Below are positions 8,008 to 14,310 of a DNA stretch of 21,493 nucleotides, piece by piece. A program made the position numbers and the translations under genes. Source of the stretch: Minisyncoccota bacterium (lineage in GTDB: Bacteria > Patescibacteriota > Minisyncoccia > Phycocordibacterales > UBA2100); assembly GCA_018061585.1 (NCBI GenBank), contig JAGOTU010000008.1:1-21493 (forward strand), read 5' to 3'. Below the pieces are notes generated by a model, which ran no database searches, was not told where the DNA came from, and saw only the letters and a program-made list of their open reading frames with translations. Numbering within the stretch: position 1 is the stretch's first letter; each line of letters starts with the position of its first letter.

Positions 8008-8163
8008 CTACCGCGCCATCTTTCCGCCTGAACCTTTGTTCGAAGATGGCGCACCACCTTTGTGATCCTTTCTCCCGCGTGTACCTGTTAGTTCTGACTG
8101 GTGACGACTCTCTCGCTGGGCTCGTGTTTGTGCGACCTGCTTAGCGGGATCTGTGTGTGACAT
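8008..8163 (-). CDS. Possible small basic protein (51 aa)
   Basis: An open frame from the ATG at 8163 to a TAG at 8008 encodes 51 residues rich in Lys, Arg, Ser, Gly and His. It starts MSHTDPAKQV and ends SSNKGSGGKMAR, with no hydrophobic core. The composition suggests a disordered nucleic-acid-binding peptide, but no family is recognised. The frame fills the gap between a terminator upstream (8215-8242) and the deacetylase promoter downstream. No convincing Shine-Dalgarno sequence or well-placed -10 is seen. It could instead be an untranslated stretch. Confidence 0.4.
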   Translation of the reverse strand: MSHTDPAKQVAQTRAQRESRHQSELTGTRGRKDHKGGAPSSNKGSGGKMAR

Positions 8164-8214
8164 ATGTATGTATTGAAACGCGAACGGTCTGAAGGCGAGG
8201 TGAATATAAAAGTT

Positions 8215-8242
8215 CGGCGCGCGGAATTGCTTCCGCGCGCCG
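8215..8242 (-). terminator. Terminator after the AICAR-transformylase-like gene
   Basis: A perfect 12-bp stem (8215-8226 with 8231-8242) with a 4-nt loop lies 8 nt after the stop at 8251. On the minus strand it is followed by AACTTTTATATT. Confidence 0.8.
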
Positions 8243-8250
8243 ATGAATGT

Positions 8251-9300
8251 TCAGTGTCCGAAGAACCCGCGCGCTTCTCCGTCGGAGAGCATGATCAATG
8301 ACGTGTCGTGCGCGATGCAAACATCCTTCACCTCCTGATCGCGGATCGATCCGCTCGTCGAGAAGATCGCGTGCACACCCGCTTGGATGAGACGCAACGG
8401 ACCGTCGGGGAACGGAAAGAAACTGTCTGAGTACGCGACCGCCCCGCGTACTGCATGTCCGGCGTCATGCGCACGTTTGATAGCGAGCTCGGCGGCGCCG
8501 ACCCGATCTTGTTGCCCGACCCCATTGCCGATCAGCATGCCGTTCGACACGAGCGTGATCGTGTTCGAATTTGATGTGCTCCCGATCGCCCATGCGAACG
8601 CGATGTCGGTGAGTCGCGATTCATCCGGCAGTGGGCCGACGCACTCCGCTCCCAGAAGGTGTGGAACGAATGTGTAGTTCTCCTGTTCGATGAAGCCGCC
8701 GCGCACGTATCGCAATCGTTTGTGCGTATCGAGCGACGATCCATCTATCACCGCAAGTGCCGGATTCGACAGCAATACGCATTTGTCAGTCGTTCCTTTC
8801 AGTAGCCGCACGGCCTCGTCGGTGAACGAAGGAGCGGCGACAGCGGCAAGTAGGCGACGCCCACTTTTCATTTCGTGCCGAAGGAGATCCGTCGCGACAG
8901 CTTCGTCGATCACATAGTTCACCATGACCACGCCGCCGAAGACAGCACGAAGATCACCTGTGATGGCGAATTGTGTGGCGCGCGCAGAGAATTCGCTATA
9001 CGCCCCGCCGCAACAGTTGCCGTGCTTCGCCGCGAGTGCGATCTTCCATGAGCGATGCCGGCCATTCTTGAGTAGGCCTGCCATCGCGTGCGTGATCGTC
9101 TGCAGCAATCGGTCGACGTCGCAGAGCGTGTTGTAACTTGGCGCCGGACCGCTGACCAGGCGGAATTTGTGGAGCGCGAGCGGATCGCCCGACTCAGGCA
9201 TGAGCGCATAGTGCGCCATCATTCCCTGTTCTCCGTTCTCTGCCTTACCCATTCGCTGTAGATCGGAAAGGATGTGTGGGTGACTAACCGGACCTTCCAT
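8251..9300 (-). CDS. Stand-alone AICAR-transformylase-like protein (PurH C-terminal domain)
   Basis: The 349-residue protein matches the transformylase domain of PurH, which formylates AICAR with 10-formyl-THF in the penultimate step of IMP synthesis. From the ATG at 9300, the catalytic Lys-His pair is Lys92-His93 (KHGNCCGGAY). VAAPSF is near 154-159, STSNSNTIT near 241-249 and GNGVGQQDRVGAAELAI near 258-274. AVAYSDSFFPFPDGPLRLI then leads into a conserved C-terminus. The N-terminal IMP cyclohydrolase domain is absent, and the coding sequence begins too close to its start for that domain to have been lost by a frameshift. No other purine-synthesis gene is in the window. A GGGAG Shine-Dalgarno sequence lies 7 nt upstream. 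Confidence 0.82.
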   Translation of the reverse strand: MEGPVSHPHILSDLQRMGKAENGEQGMMAHYALMPESGDPLALHKFRLVSGPAPSYNTLCDVDRLLQTITHAMAGLLKNGRHRSWKIALAAKHGNCCGGAYSEFSARATQFAITGDLRAVFGGVVMVNYVIDEAVATDLLRHEMKSGRRLLAAVAAPSFTDEAVRLLKGTTDKCVLLSNPALAVIDGSSLDTHKRLRYVRGGFIEQENYTFVPHLLGAECVGPLPDESRLTDIAFAWAIGSTSNSNTITLVSNGMLIGNGVGQQDRVGAAELAIKRAHDAGHAVRGAVAYSDSFFPFPDGPLRLIQAGVHAIFSTSGSIRDQEVKDVCIAHDTSLIMLSDGEARGFFGH

Positions 9301-9327
9301 CGTGGTTCTCCCTGTTGAACTCCCCTC

Positions 9328-9356
9328 TGTATCACCCGCCTCCGCCGAGAAGTCAA
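9328..9356 (-). promoter_or_regulatory. Promoter of the AICAR-transformylase-like gene
   Basis: On the minus strand TTGACT (9356-9351) and GATACA (9333-9328) are 17 bp apart. The leader would be about 20 nt and would contain the GGGAG. One copy of TGTCGCACAA (9357-9366) directly abuts the -35. Confidence 0.5.
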
Positions 9357-9373
9357 TGTCGCACAAAACGATT

Positions 9374-9395
9374 TTCCGACATTGTCATGTCGGAA
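9374..9395. repeat. 9-bp inverted repeat between the purH-like and xer genes
   Basis: TTCCGACAT (9374-9382) and ATGTCGGAA (9387-9395) are separated by TGTC. No T-run follows, so an operator is more likely than a terminator. Confidence 0.6.
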
Positions 9396-9402
9396 GAATC
9401 GG

Positions 9403-9438
9403 CAAATATTGTGCGACACCCATGTCGCACAATATTTG
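9403..9438. repeat. 36-bp inverted repeat at the xer promoter (possible dif-like site or operator)
   Basis: Two perfect 16-bp arms (9403-9418 and 9423-9438) flank a CCCA spacer. The inner TGTCGCACAA is also present at 9357-9366. Reading the core as 11-6-11 bp gives the dimensions of a Xer recombination site. However, the arms are perfectly symmetric, unlike classical dif. It sits directly upstream of the xer -10 and covers the -35 position, so autoregulation is an equal possibility. Confidence 0.7.
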
Positions 9439-9439
9439 C

Positions 9440-9448
9440 TGCTAGAAT
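9440..9448 (+). promoter_or_regulatory. Extended -10 of the xer gene (leaderless geometry)
   Basis: TGC-TAGAAT ends 6 nt (9449-9454) before the ATG at 9455. This favours 9455 over the in-frame ATG at 9476. Confidence 0.6.
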
Positions 9449-9454
9449 ATTTAG

Positions 9455-10363
9455 ATGGTGGCAGATCTCGGGCTCATGAAAACTCAGTTCTTGGAGTATC
9501 TCGAGATCGAAAAGGGTCGCGGAGTTAAGACTGTCGAGAACTACGACCGCTACCTCAAGCGGTTCTTTGATTTTGCAAAGGTAAAGGCGCCGGGAGCCAT
9601 CACGGAGCAGATGGTCCGCGAATTTCGTATCGCACTCAACCGTTCTGCGGGCACTGCCGGTACGATGAAAAAGAACACACAGAACTACCACCTCATTGCA
9701 CTCCGCGCATTCCTTAAATTTCTCCGCAAACGCGATATCACCAGCCTGAACCCCGAGCGTATCGAACTCGCGAAGGTCGGTGGACGCGACCTTGATCTCA
9801 TAACCTCCGCAGAGCTTGAGCGCCTGATGAAAGGCCCGACCGGTGATTCCCTAGCGGCACTTCGCGATAAGGCGATACTGGAACTCCTGTTCTCCACCGG
9901 ACTGCGAGTATCTGAGCTATGTAATTTGAATCAGGATCTGGACCTAACCCGTGACGAGTTTTCGGTCCGTGGTAAAGGCGAAAAGGTCCGGGTGGTGTTC
10001 CTCTCTGACGAAGCTAAAAAGGCTGTGGCGGCGTACCTAAAAAAACGCGGAGACTTCGGGGAGGCGCTCTTTGTGGGGTACAGCAAAGCAAAGAAGACTA
10101 AAGACCTCTCGCGCCTGACTCCCCGCTCGGTAGAGCGCTTGGTAAAAAGCTATGCGTCCAAGGCCGGCATCACACGCAAAGTGACTCCGCACGTGATACG
10201 TCACTCGTTCGCGACGGATCTTCTGAGCAATGGCGCGGACCTCCGTTCGGTCCAGGCGCTCTTGGGACACGCAAATATCGCGACGACTCAGGTGTATACG
10301 CACGTGACCGACTCGCATTTACGAGACGTCCACAAAGCATTCCATGGTAAGCGGAGGCAGTAG
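9455..10363 (+). CDS. Tyrosine recombinase of the XerC/XerD family
   Basis: The 302-residue protein has the normal Xer length and two-domain form. A SAM-like N-terminal core-binding domain spans residues 7-95, and a catalytic domain follows from about 115. Active-site residues are present: Arg151 in STGLRVSEL, Lys174 in VRGKGEKV, His246 and Arg249 in TPHVIRHSFATDLL, His272 in LLGHANI and the nucleophile Tyr281 in TTQVYTHV. Xer enzymes resolve chromosome dimers at dif. XerC and XerD cannot be told apart here, and a single Xer working alone, as XerS and XerH do elsewhere, is possible. It starts next to a 36-bp inverted repeat. Confidence 0.93.
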   Translation: MVADLGLMKTQFLEYLEIEKGRGVKTVENYDRYLKRFFDFAKVKAPGAITEQMVREFRIALNRSAGTAGTMKKNTQNYHLIALRAFLKFLRKRDITSLNPERIELAKVGGRDLDLITSAELERLMKGPTGDSLAALRDKAILELLFSTGLRVSELCNLNQDLDLTRDEFSVRGKGEKVRVVFLSDEAKKAVAAYLKKRGDFGEALFVGYSKAKKTKDLSRLTPRSVERLVKSYASKAGITRKVTPHVIRHSFATDLLSNGADLRSVQALLGHANIATTQVYTHVTDSHLRDVHKAFHGKRRQ

Positions 10364-10376
10364 ATGCTCGTGAACT

Positions 10377-10409
10377 AAAAAAGGCGGTACAAGGACGTAC
10401 CGCCTTTTT
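10377..10409. terminator. Bidirectional terminator between xer and the 71-aa frame
   Basis: An 8-bp stem (10383-10390 with 10397-10404) with a 6-nt loop is flanked by six A and five T, so it can act in both directions. Confidence 0.85.
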
Positions 10410-10434
10410 CTCCGGATTGAGTGCAATTTAATCG

Positions 10435-10650
10435 CTACTGATTCGTCTGCCGTTTGAAGAAGAGTGACTGCGGTCGTTCGGCACGTTTCATTGTCGTAAC
10501 TGAGTAACGGGTCTCTCGCGATGACTGTGCAACGCGGTACATACCGCCCGCGTTGTCCTCACGGATCGCACGGAAAGTTGACCACTCTGCATTCCCCTTT
10601 TCCATCGGAGTCGCGAAGAGGGACATCTGGTTTTCATTGAGTCTATTCAT
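10435..10650 (-). CDS. Possible small protein (71 aa) of unknown function
   Basis: The frame starts MNRLNENQMSLFATPMEKGN and is polar and basic, with no membrane segment or recognised family. Support is circumstantial. It is the only sizeable frame in the gap after xer, and it ends 26 bp from a bidirectional terminator. A TATAAA-like element lies about 25 nt upstream of the ATG on the minus strand. There is no Shine-Dalgarno sequence and no well-placed leaderless -10, so it could be spurious. Confidence 0.45.
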   Translation of the reverse strand: MNRLNENQMSLFATPMEKGNAEWSTFRAIREDNAGGMYRVAQSSRETRYSVTTMKRAERPQSLFFKRQTNQ

Positions 10651-10759
10651 AGGTGAGTCACGAGAGAGAGTTTATAGTGGTGGCTTCGTAATCCGAATCA
10701 CCGATCTCCTCGTCTCGTGTAGTACATTTATATCCTTTTGACCGTGAGATGAAGATGAA

Positions 10760-10920
10760 GTTGTTCATCAACAACGAGATGAGCGAAATGAGAGCATGCA
10801 ATGCTCTCATTTCCGAGGCGAGGCAGTTGATATGAAACCGTTTGAATATCTTCTACGCAGGCGAGTGAAACAGGAGTGTAATCACTCCTGTTTCCGAGCC
10901 AAGGACGTTGATATGAGATC
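10760..10920. ncRNA. Tandem hairpin module, candidate structured RNA
   Basis: Three hairpins follow one another. A has 6 bp (10760-10765/10770-10775), B has 12 bp (10786-10797/10801-10812) and C has 11 bp (10868-10878/10883-10893). The stems of B and C differ in sequence but stay fully paired. Each is followed by a closely similar 27-nt single-stranded segment (10813-10839 and 10894-10920, 22 of 27 identical) beginning CCGAG and containing GTTGATATGA. Conserved single strands next to covarying stems are typical of RNA. The repeat period is 81 nt, so an in-frame peptide repeat also exists. Strand, promoter and function are unknown. Confidence 0.55.
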
Positions 10921-11013
10921 TGACGGCCCTCGCGGTACTCCGCGAGAGGCTTGCCTGCGGCGCAGCCGGGTTGTCAGGTCGATTTACTATTAGTAGTGGC
11001 TACAAATAAATCG
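10917..11013. ncRNA. Multi-stem structure between the hairpin module and exonuclease III
   Basis: GATCTGAC (10917-10924) pairs with GTCAGGTC (10973-10980). The enclosed sequence holds a 7-bp hairpin (10929-10935/10940-10946, TACT loop) and a small stem (10955-10958/10962-10965), giving a three-way-junction shape. A further 7-bp stem (10980-10986/11007-11013) ends just before the exonuclease promoter. It may be the 3' part of the same transcript as the hairpin module. No T-run is seen. Confidence 0.45.
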
Positions 11014-11017
11014 GCTA

Positions 11018-11026
11018 TGGTACCCT
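11018..11026 (+). promoter_or_regulatory. Extended -10 of the exonuclease III gene (leaderless geometry)
   Basis: TGG-TACCCT ends 7 nt (11027-11033) before the ATG. There is no Shine-Dalgarno sequence. Confidence 0.55.
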
Positions 11027-11033
11027 TTTCCCT

Positions 11034-11831
11034 ATGAAACTGGCTACCTGGAACATCAATGGCATACGAAATGTGCACAAGAAGGGATTGCTCCAGCCTT
11101 TTTTCGACCGAGAGAAGCCCGACATCGTCGGGTTTCAGGAGACGAAGGCCGAACAGCATCAGTCCGAGGTGGATCTGCCCGATTACGAGGAGTTTTGGAA
11201 CTCATCCAAGGCAAAAAAGGGGTATTCCGGCACTGCGATATTCACAAAACCCGCCCCCGAGGCCGTGCTCTTTGATTTTCCTGAGGACATCGCCGCCAAA
11301 TACTCGCTGGCAGATAAATACGGAGATCCGAACGGCGAAGGCCGGGTCATTGCCGCGGAATACGAGGATTTTCACTTTGTGACGGTCTATACACCGAATT
11401 CCAAGGATGACTTAAGTCGGATCCCCCTCCGGCACAAGAACTGGGACCCGGCGTTTCTGGAGTACATGAAACAGCTCGAAGCGACGAAGCCTGTGATCTT
11501 TTGCGGCGATCTAAATGTGGCACATACTCCGGACGATCTTGCCAATCCCAAGCCCAATGAGGGTAAGAAGGGTTTCACCATTGAAGAACGGTCCGGTATC
11601 GACAATATGATCAAGGCAGGGTTCGTAGATGCATTCCGTTTGCAGACTGCGGGTAAAGGACATTACACGTGGTGGAGTCACTTTTCCAACGCCCGAGAGC
11701 GTAATGTAGGGTGGCGTATCGATTACTTTTTTGTGAGCGAATCTCTCGTCCCCCTGGTGTCTCGCGTAAAGATACACCCTGACATCATGGGTTCGGACCA
11801 TTGTCCTGTTACGTTAGAGCTCGATCTCTAG
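11034..11831 (+). CDS. Exodeoxyribonuclease III / AP endonuclease
   Basis: The 265-residue protein matches the ExoIII/ExoA family over its full length. These Mg-dependent enzymes cut at abasic sites and degrade 3' ends during base-excision repair. Motifs in order are LATWNINGIR (Asn7), VGFQETKAE (metal-binding Glu36), FVTVYTPN (catalytic Tyr), VIFCGDLNVAHTP (Asp and Asn), NVGWRIDYFF, and MGSDHCPVTL, which carries the catalytic Asp-His pair. No residue expected for catalysis is missing. A 14-bp palindrome begins at the last base of the stop codon, and the DnaA-box array follows 30 bp later. Confidence 0.96.
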   Translation: MKLATWNINGIRNVHKKGLLQPFFDREKPDIVGFQETKAEQHQSEVDLPDYEEFWNSSKAKKGYSGTAIFTKPAPEAVLFDFPEDIAAKYSLADKYGDPNGEGRVIAAEYEDFHFVTVYTPNSKDDLSRIPLRHKNWDPAFLEYMKQLEATKPVIFCGDLNVAHTPDDLANPKPNEGKKGFTIEERSGIDNMIKAGFVDAFRLQTAGKGHYTWWSHFSNARERNVGWRIDYFFVSESLVPLVSRVKIHPDIMGSDHCPVTLELDL

Positions 11832-11844
11832 GCTCTATAGAGCC
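11831..11844. repeat. Perfect 14-bp palindrome at the end of the exonuclease gene
   Basis: GGCTCTATAGAGCC starts at the last base of the stop codon and runs into GAGCCGTAT, a 9-mer found again near the other DnaA-box array. No T-run follows, so it is not a standard terminator. Confidence 0.6.
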
Positions 11845-11859
11845 GTATAGTTAGTGCTT

Positions 11860-11937
11860 TGTCCGTTATCCACGCTGTTATCCACTTATGCCCATAAGTT
11901 ATCCACAGTTATGTCCTTTACATAGTTCTAAAGGACA
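11860..11937 (+). other. DnaA-box array 1 with TGTCC repeats (candidate oriC or DnaA-binding locus)
   Basis: Four DnaA-box-like 9-mers lie in one direction: TTATCCACG 11866-11874, TTATCCACT 11878-11886, TTATGCCCA 11886-11894 and TTATCCACA 11899-11907. The last is a consensus box. TGTCCGT (11860-11866) precedes them. An inverted repeat TGTCCTTT/AAAGGACA (11912-11919/11930-11937) follows, and then an AT-rich stretch. No dnaA gene is in the window. It could be an origin or a DnaA-titration/regulatory site. Confidence 0.6.
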
Positions 11938-11967
11938 GTATTCTTAGCAACGGTGGTTCTTTCAGGT

Positions 11968-12035
11968 TCTCATTGTTGATTCTAAAAAATGAGATTCATA
12001 GGTACAAAGTACTTACACTAAAAATATATAAAGAT
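11968..12035. other. AT-rich stretch next to DnaA-box array 1
   Basis: This is among the most AT-rich sequence in the window, with runs such as CTAAAAAA and AAAATATATAAA, and a 7-bp stem (11968-11974/11988-11994). It would fit a DNA-unwinding element beside the DnaA boxes. It also contains promoter-like hexamers (TTGATT, 17 bp, TAGGTA) that could drive the structured RNA downstream. The short frames here look spurious. Confidence 0.4.
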
Positions 12036-12104
12036 GCCTCCGCATCTATTGAAGTAAGAGTACGATTGTCCAGGGGATATCTCAAGTTCTTTACAAAGAA
12101 TGAA

Positions 12105-12271
12105 CAGGGAACCAAAAACATGTCGCCAGACGGCGGCAATCCGACTAGAGAGAAACGGGTTGCTACGTCTGGCGATATCTTTTGAACCATTCAGCGCGAG
12201 TGACAGAAGGGGGGCGTTGAATGGATGGTTGAAAAGATATTAAGAAAGAGCCGCCCTAGGGGCGGCTTTTT
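12105..12271 (+). ncRNA. Candidate structured small RNA with its own terminator
   Basis: Two long stem-loops follow each other. The first pairs TCGCCAGAC (12123-12131) with GTCTGGCGA (12167-12175), and inside it GCAATCCG with CGGGTTGC with one G-T pair. The second pairs ATATCTTTT (12175-12183) with AAAAGATAT (12232-12240), then AACCAT with ATGGTT, then CAGCGC with GCGTTG. A GC-rich terminator hairpin and T5 close the unit. No convincing ORF runs through it. It does not match tmRNA, RNase P RNA, SRP RNA or 6S RNA by any motif I can see. The 5' end is not fixed. Confidence 0.6.
12249..12271 (+). terminator. Intrinsic terminator of the candidate small RNA
   Basis: An 8-bp stem (AGCCGCCC 12249-12256, GGGCGGCT 12260-12267) with a TAG loop is followed by a T-run to 12271. 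The minus strand also has a short T-rich tail, so it may act on read-through from the other side. Confidence 0.85.
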
Positions 12272-12544
12272 CAGCAACAAGGTTCGCATCTTGCGGCTCT
12301 TTGCGAAGGCAAAGAGCGCGAAAAGGGTCGGAAAAACTGTAGCGACCAATGTTTCTTAGGGGTACTCCCCTTTAGAAACATGAAGCACTCTCCGTGGTGT
12401 TTTTCCGTGGAGGAGAGCAGCGCGAAGACGCGTTGAGAACCGTGGGTGAGAAACGAGCGCAGCGAAGTTTCGCAAGGCCGGAGGCGCTTGGCGCCGAGGC
12501 GGGGTCGCGCAATTCGCCAGCAGGCGAATATGTGTGACCTTAAG
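12272..12544. other. Gene-free, hairpin-rich stretch
   Basis: No gene is seen. Several strong hairpins occur: 9 bp with a GAAG loop at 12296-12317, an 8+5 bp stem at 12349-12381, and 7 bp at 12512-12529 just past the stop of the CCA gene. Between them lie GC-rich repeated tracts such as GAGCGCAGCGAAG. Some may form the 3' end of the CCA-adding enzyme mRNA on the minus strand. Otherwise the role is unknown. Confidence 0.5.
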
Positions 12545-14011
12545 TCACGACACGTGGTGTTTCTTTCTTAGTTCGGCAATGGCAGCAGCATCCTCCTCTG
12601 CCCGTCGATCCTTCCCCTGTTCCCCGAGAGGCTTGAGCGTTGCATCGTCCAAGGCCATCATTTCCTGCGCACGGGATTCCAAATATACGGCTGTATTCTT
12701 AGTTGGTTCGTCTAATACCTCTTCCAAGAGGGCGTGGAGTATCCAGCCCACGCGCGGACCGGCCGGCTCCCCTATTTCTATAAGTCGCTTGCCATCGATC
12801 GCGAGCATTCCGACCGAGACCGGGTCACGGAGCGCCTCGTCGATCATCGACATGTACTTACGCAGTCGGAACGGATGCGCCTTGGGTCGTCCGGTACCTA
12901 TACGGTCGCATACGCGCAAGTTCAATAGATCTCCGATGTTCTCCTGCCCTACCCTCGCGATGAGTCTGCGTACAGCAGAGAGCGTGATCTGATCCGGGTC
13001 CGAGAAGAACATATGGACACGTACCAGAAGGGACACCTTTTCGATCAATTCCTTCGGGTATTTGAGCCCTGTTAGTATCTTTTTGGCCATTTTTGCCGAA
13101 ACGACGTCGTGACCGTGGAAGGTCCAGTCGTTTTTCTCGTCGGACCACTCACGCGTTGCCGGTTTCCCGATATCGTGTAGGAGTGCAGCAAGGCGCACGT
13201 CGAGTGCCCACCTCTGGTCGGCTGCATGTTGCATGCTTCGGAGCAGGTGTTCGAATACATCGAACGAGTGTGCTTGGTTCTGAGCGCATCCGATACCCTC
13301 TTCCAGCTCAGGTATCACGAACTTCACAACACCGAGTTTCTGGGCCATATAAATGGCTTGCAGAGGCCTATCTGACAGCAGGATGCGTGAGAATTCATCG
13401 CGAATACGCTCTTTTGAGATCTTCTCGAGCTGCGCCGCGTTTCCTGCGATGCCGGCCATCGTTGTGCCATCAATCGCAAAGTCGAGCTCTGCTGCGATAC
13501 GGATAGCGCGGAGCATGCGCAGCGCATCCTCCTCGAATCGCTTATGAGCATCCCCTACCGCGACCAGCACCTTGCGGGCGATGTCATCCCGGCCGCCGTG
13601 TTCATCCAGAAGCTCCCCTGTCACGGGGTTGTATGCAATGGCATTGATCGTAAAATCGCGTCGTTCGAGGTCTGCGTGAATCGTGTCGCTGAACTGCACC
13701 TCGTCCGGGTGCCGGGCATTGGTGTACTTTCCTTCTATTCGATATGGAGTGATCTCCACCACCTTCAATTTCGGATTCTCAGATTGTGTAACAACTCCCA
13801 CCGTGCCGTAGTCGTTCTCGTAGAATGTTTCCTCATAGAGGGCTTGTATTTGCTCCGGCAATGCATTGGTCGTGATGTCCCAGTCCTTGGGTTCGCGTCC
13901 GAGGAAGAGATCGCGCACGCATCCGCCCACGAGGTACCCCTGGTAGCCGGCATCGATCAGCTTTCTGTGGACCTCGAGTATTTCATCAGGAATAACGAGG
14001 TCGGGTTTCAT
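12545..14011 (-). CDS. cca: CCA-adding tRNA nucleotidyltransferase with HD domain
   Basis: The 488-residue protein is a class II pol-beta-superfamily nucleotidyltransferase. YLVGGCVRDLFLGREPKDWDI holds the GG motif and the DxD catalytic aspartates. ERRDFTINAIAYN and EDALRMLRAIRIAAELDF follow, and then an HD domain with LLHDIGKPATREW. It adds CCA to tRNA 3' ends. None of the four tRNA genes in this window encodes CCA, so this activity would be essential. A poly(A) polymerase role is the alternative. The ATG at 14011 is preferred over 14020 and 14062: TACAAT ends 7 nt before it, and a terminator at 14070-14091 lies directly upstream. Confidence 0.93.
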   Translation of the reverse strand: MKPDLVIPDEILEVHRKLIDAGYQGYLVGGCVRDLFLGREPKDWDITTNALPEQIQALYEETFYENDYGTVGVVTQSENPKLKVVEITPYRIEGKYTNARHPDEVQFSDTIHADLERRDFTINAIAYNPVTGELLDEHGGRDDIARKVLVAVGDAHKRFEEDALRMLRAIRIAAELDFAIDGTTMAGIAGNAAQLEKISKERIRDEFSRILLSDRPLQAIYMAQKLGVVKFVIPELEEGIGCAQNQAHSFDVFEHLLRSMQHAADQRWALDVRLAALLHDIGKPATREWSDEKNDWTFHGHDVVSAKMAKKILTGLKYPKELIEKVSLLVRVHMFFSDPDQITLSAVRRLIARVGQENIGDLLNLRVCDRIGTGRPKAHPFRLRKYMSMIDEALRDPVSVGMLAIDGKRLIEIGEPAGPRVGWILHALLEEVLDEPTKNTAVYLESRAQEMMALDDATLKPLGEQGKDRRAEEDAAAIAELRKKHHVS

Positions 14012-14018
14012 GAGAGAC

Positions 14019-14024
14019 ATTGTA
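14019..14024 (-). promoter_or_regulatory. -10 of the CCA gene (leaderless geometry)
   Basis: TACAAT on the minus strand ends 7 nt (14018-14012) before the ATG at 14011. The in-frame ATG at 14020 overlaps this hexamer. Confidence 0.55.
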
Positions 14025-14056
14025 ACTGGTTTGTGGGAATAAGTTATACGGGAATT

Positions 14057-14166
14057 GGTCAAGCGCTCGAAAAGTCCTCGTCAGGACTTTTTTAACCAGG
14101 GCCGTGTTGCCAGAGGGATTCGGTCAAGCGCTCGGTTAATGCGTCGGGATTAGGCCAAGAGCTCAG
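14057..14166. repeat. Dispersed GGTCAAGCGCTCG repeats
   Basis: The 13-mer occurs exactly at 14057-14069, 14122-14134 and again at 15174-15186, with a degenerate copy near 14153-14166. All lie in the gene-free flanks of tRNA-Arg and the C39-like gene. The copy at 14122 is joined to a fragment (14111-14121) of the tRNA-Arg 3' end. Confidence 0.6.
14070..14091. terminator. Bidirectional terminator upstream of the CCA gene
   Basis: A perfect 9-bp stem AAAAGTCCT/AGGACTTTT with a CGTC loop carries A- and T-runs on both ends. On the minus strand it lies between tRNA-Arg and the CCA gene and would stop read-through. Confidence 0.75.
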
Positions 14167-14170
14167 AATT

Positions 14171-14310
14171 TTTCCGTCGAAAAATTACTCCTCTCGGCCC
14201 TGCTCGCATCGCTCCGTCTGCTGACGGAGCCTCCGATGCTCGCTTTCGAATCCCTCTGGGAGCAAATAACGCACAAAGCCGGAGACAGGCTCCAGCTTTG
14301 GCTTTGTCTG
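14171..14310. other. Stem-loops and inverted tRNA end downstream of tRNA-Arg
   Basis: Going away from the tRNA on the minus strand there is a hairpin built on CAAAGC/GCTTTG with a GGAG/CTCC inner stem (14271-14300). Next comes a 20-nt inverted copy of the tRNA 3' end (14246-14265), then a 7-bp hairpin (CTCCGTC/GACGGAG) inside a GCATC/GATGC stem. Last is ATTTTTC/GAAAAAT at about 14168-14186, which looks like a terminator. No gene is seen. Confidence 0.55.

Noticed and set aside
10760..10920. Integron attC sites next to a tyrosine recombinase
   Set aside because: The recombinase lacks an integron-type insertion, no cassette structure is visible, and the hairpins lack recognisable attC core ends.
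10796..10993. 65-residue plus-strand frame with an internal peptide repeat (VDMKP/VDMRS)
   Set aside because: The repeat follows from the 81-nt period of the hairpin module. Stem covariation explains the sequence better, and no start signal is seen.
11973..12185. 70-residue plus-strand frame next to DnaA array 1
   Set aside because: It runs through the AT-rich stretch and the first stem of the structured RNA, has no Shine-Dalgarno sequence or placed -10, and has unconvincing composition.
12105..12544. tmRNA, RNase P RNA or SRP RNA
   Set aside because: None of their conserved segments (tRNA-like ends, P4 core, SRP tetraloop domain) could be found on either strand.
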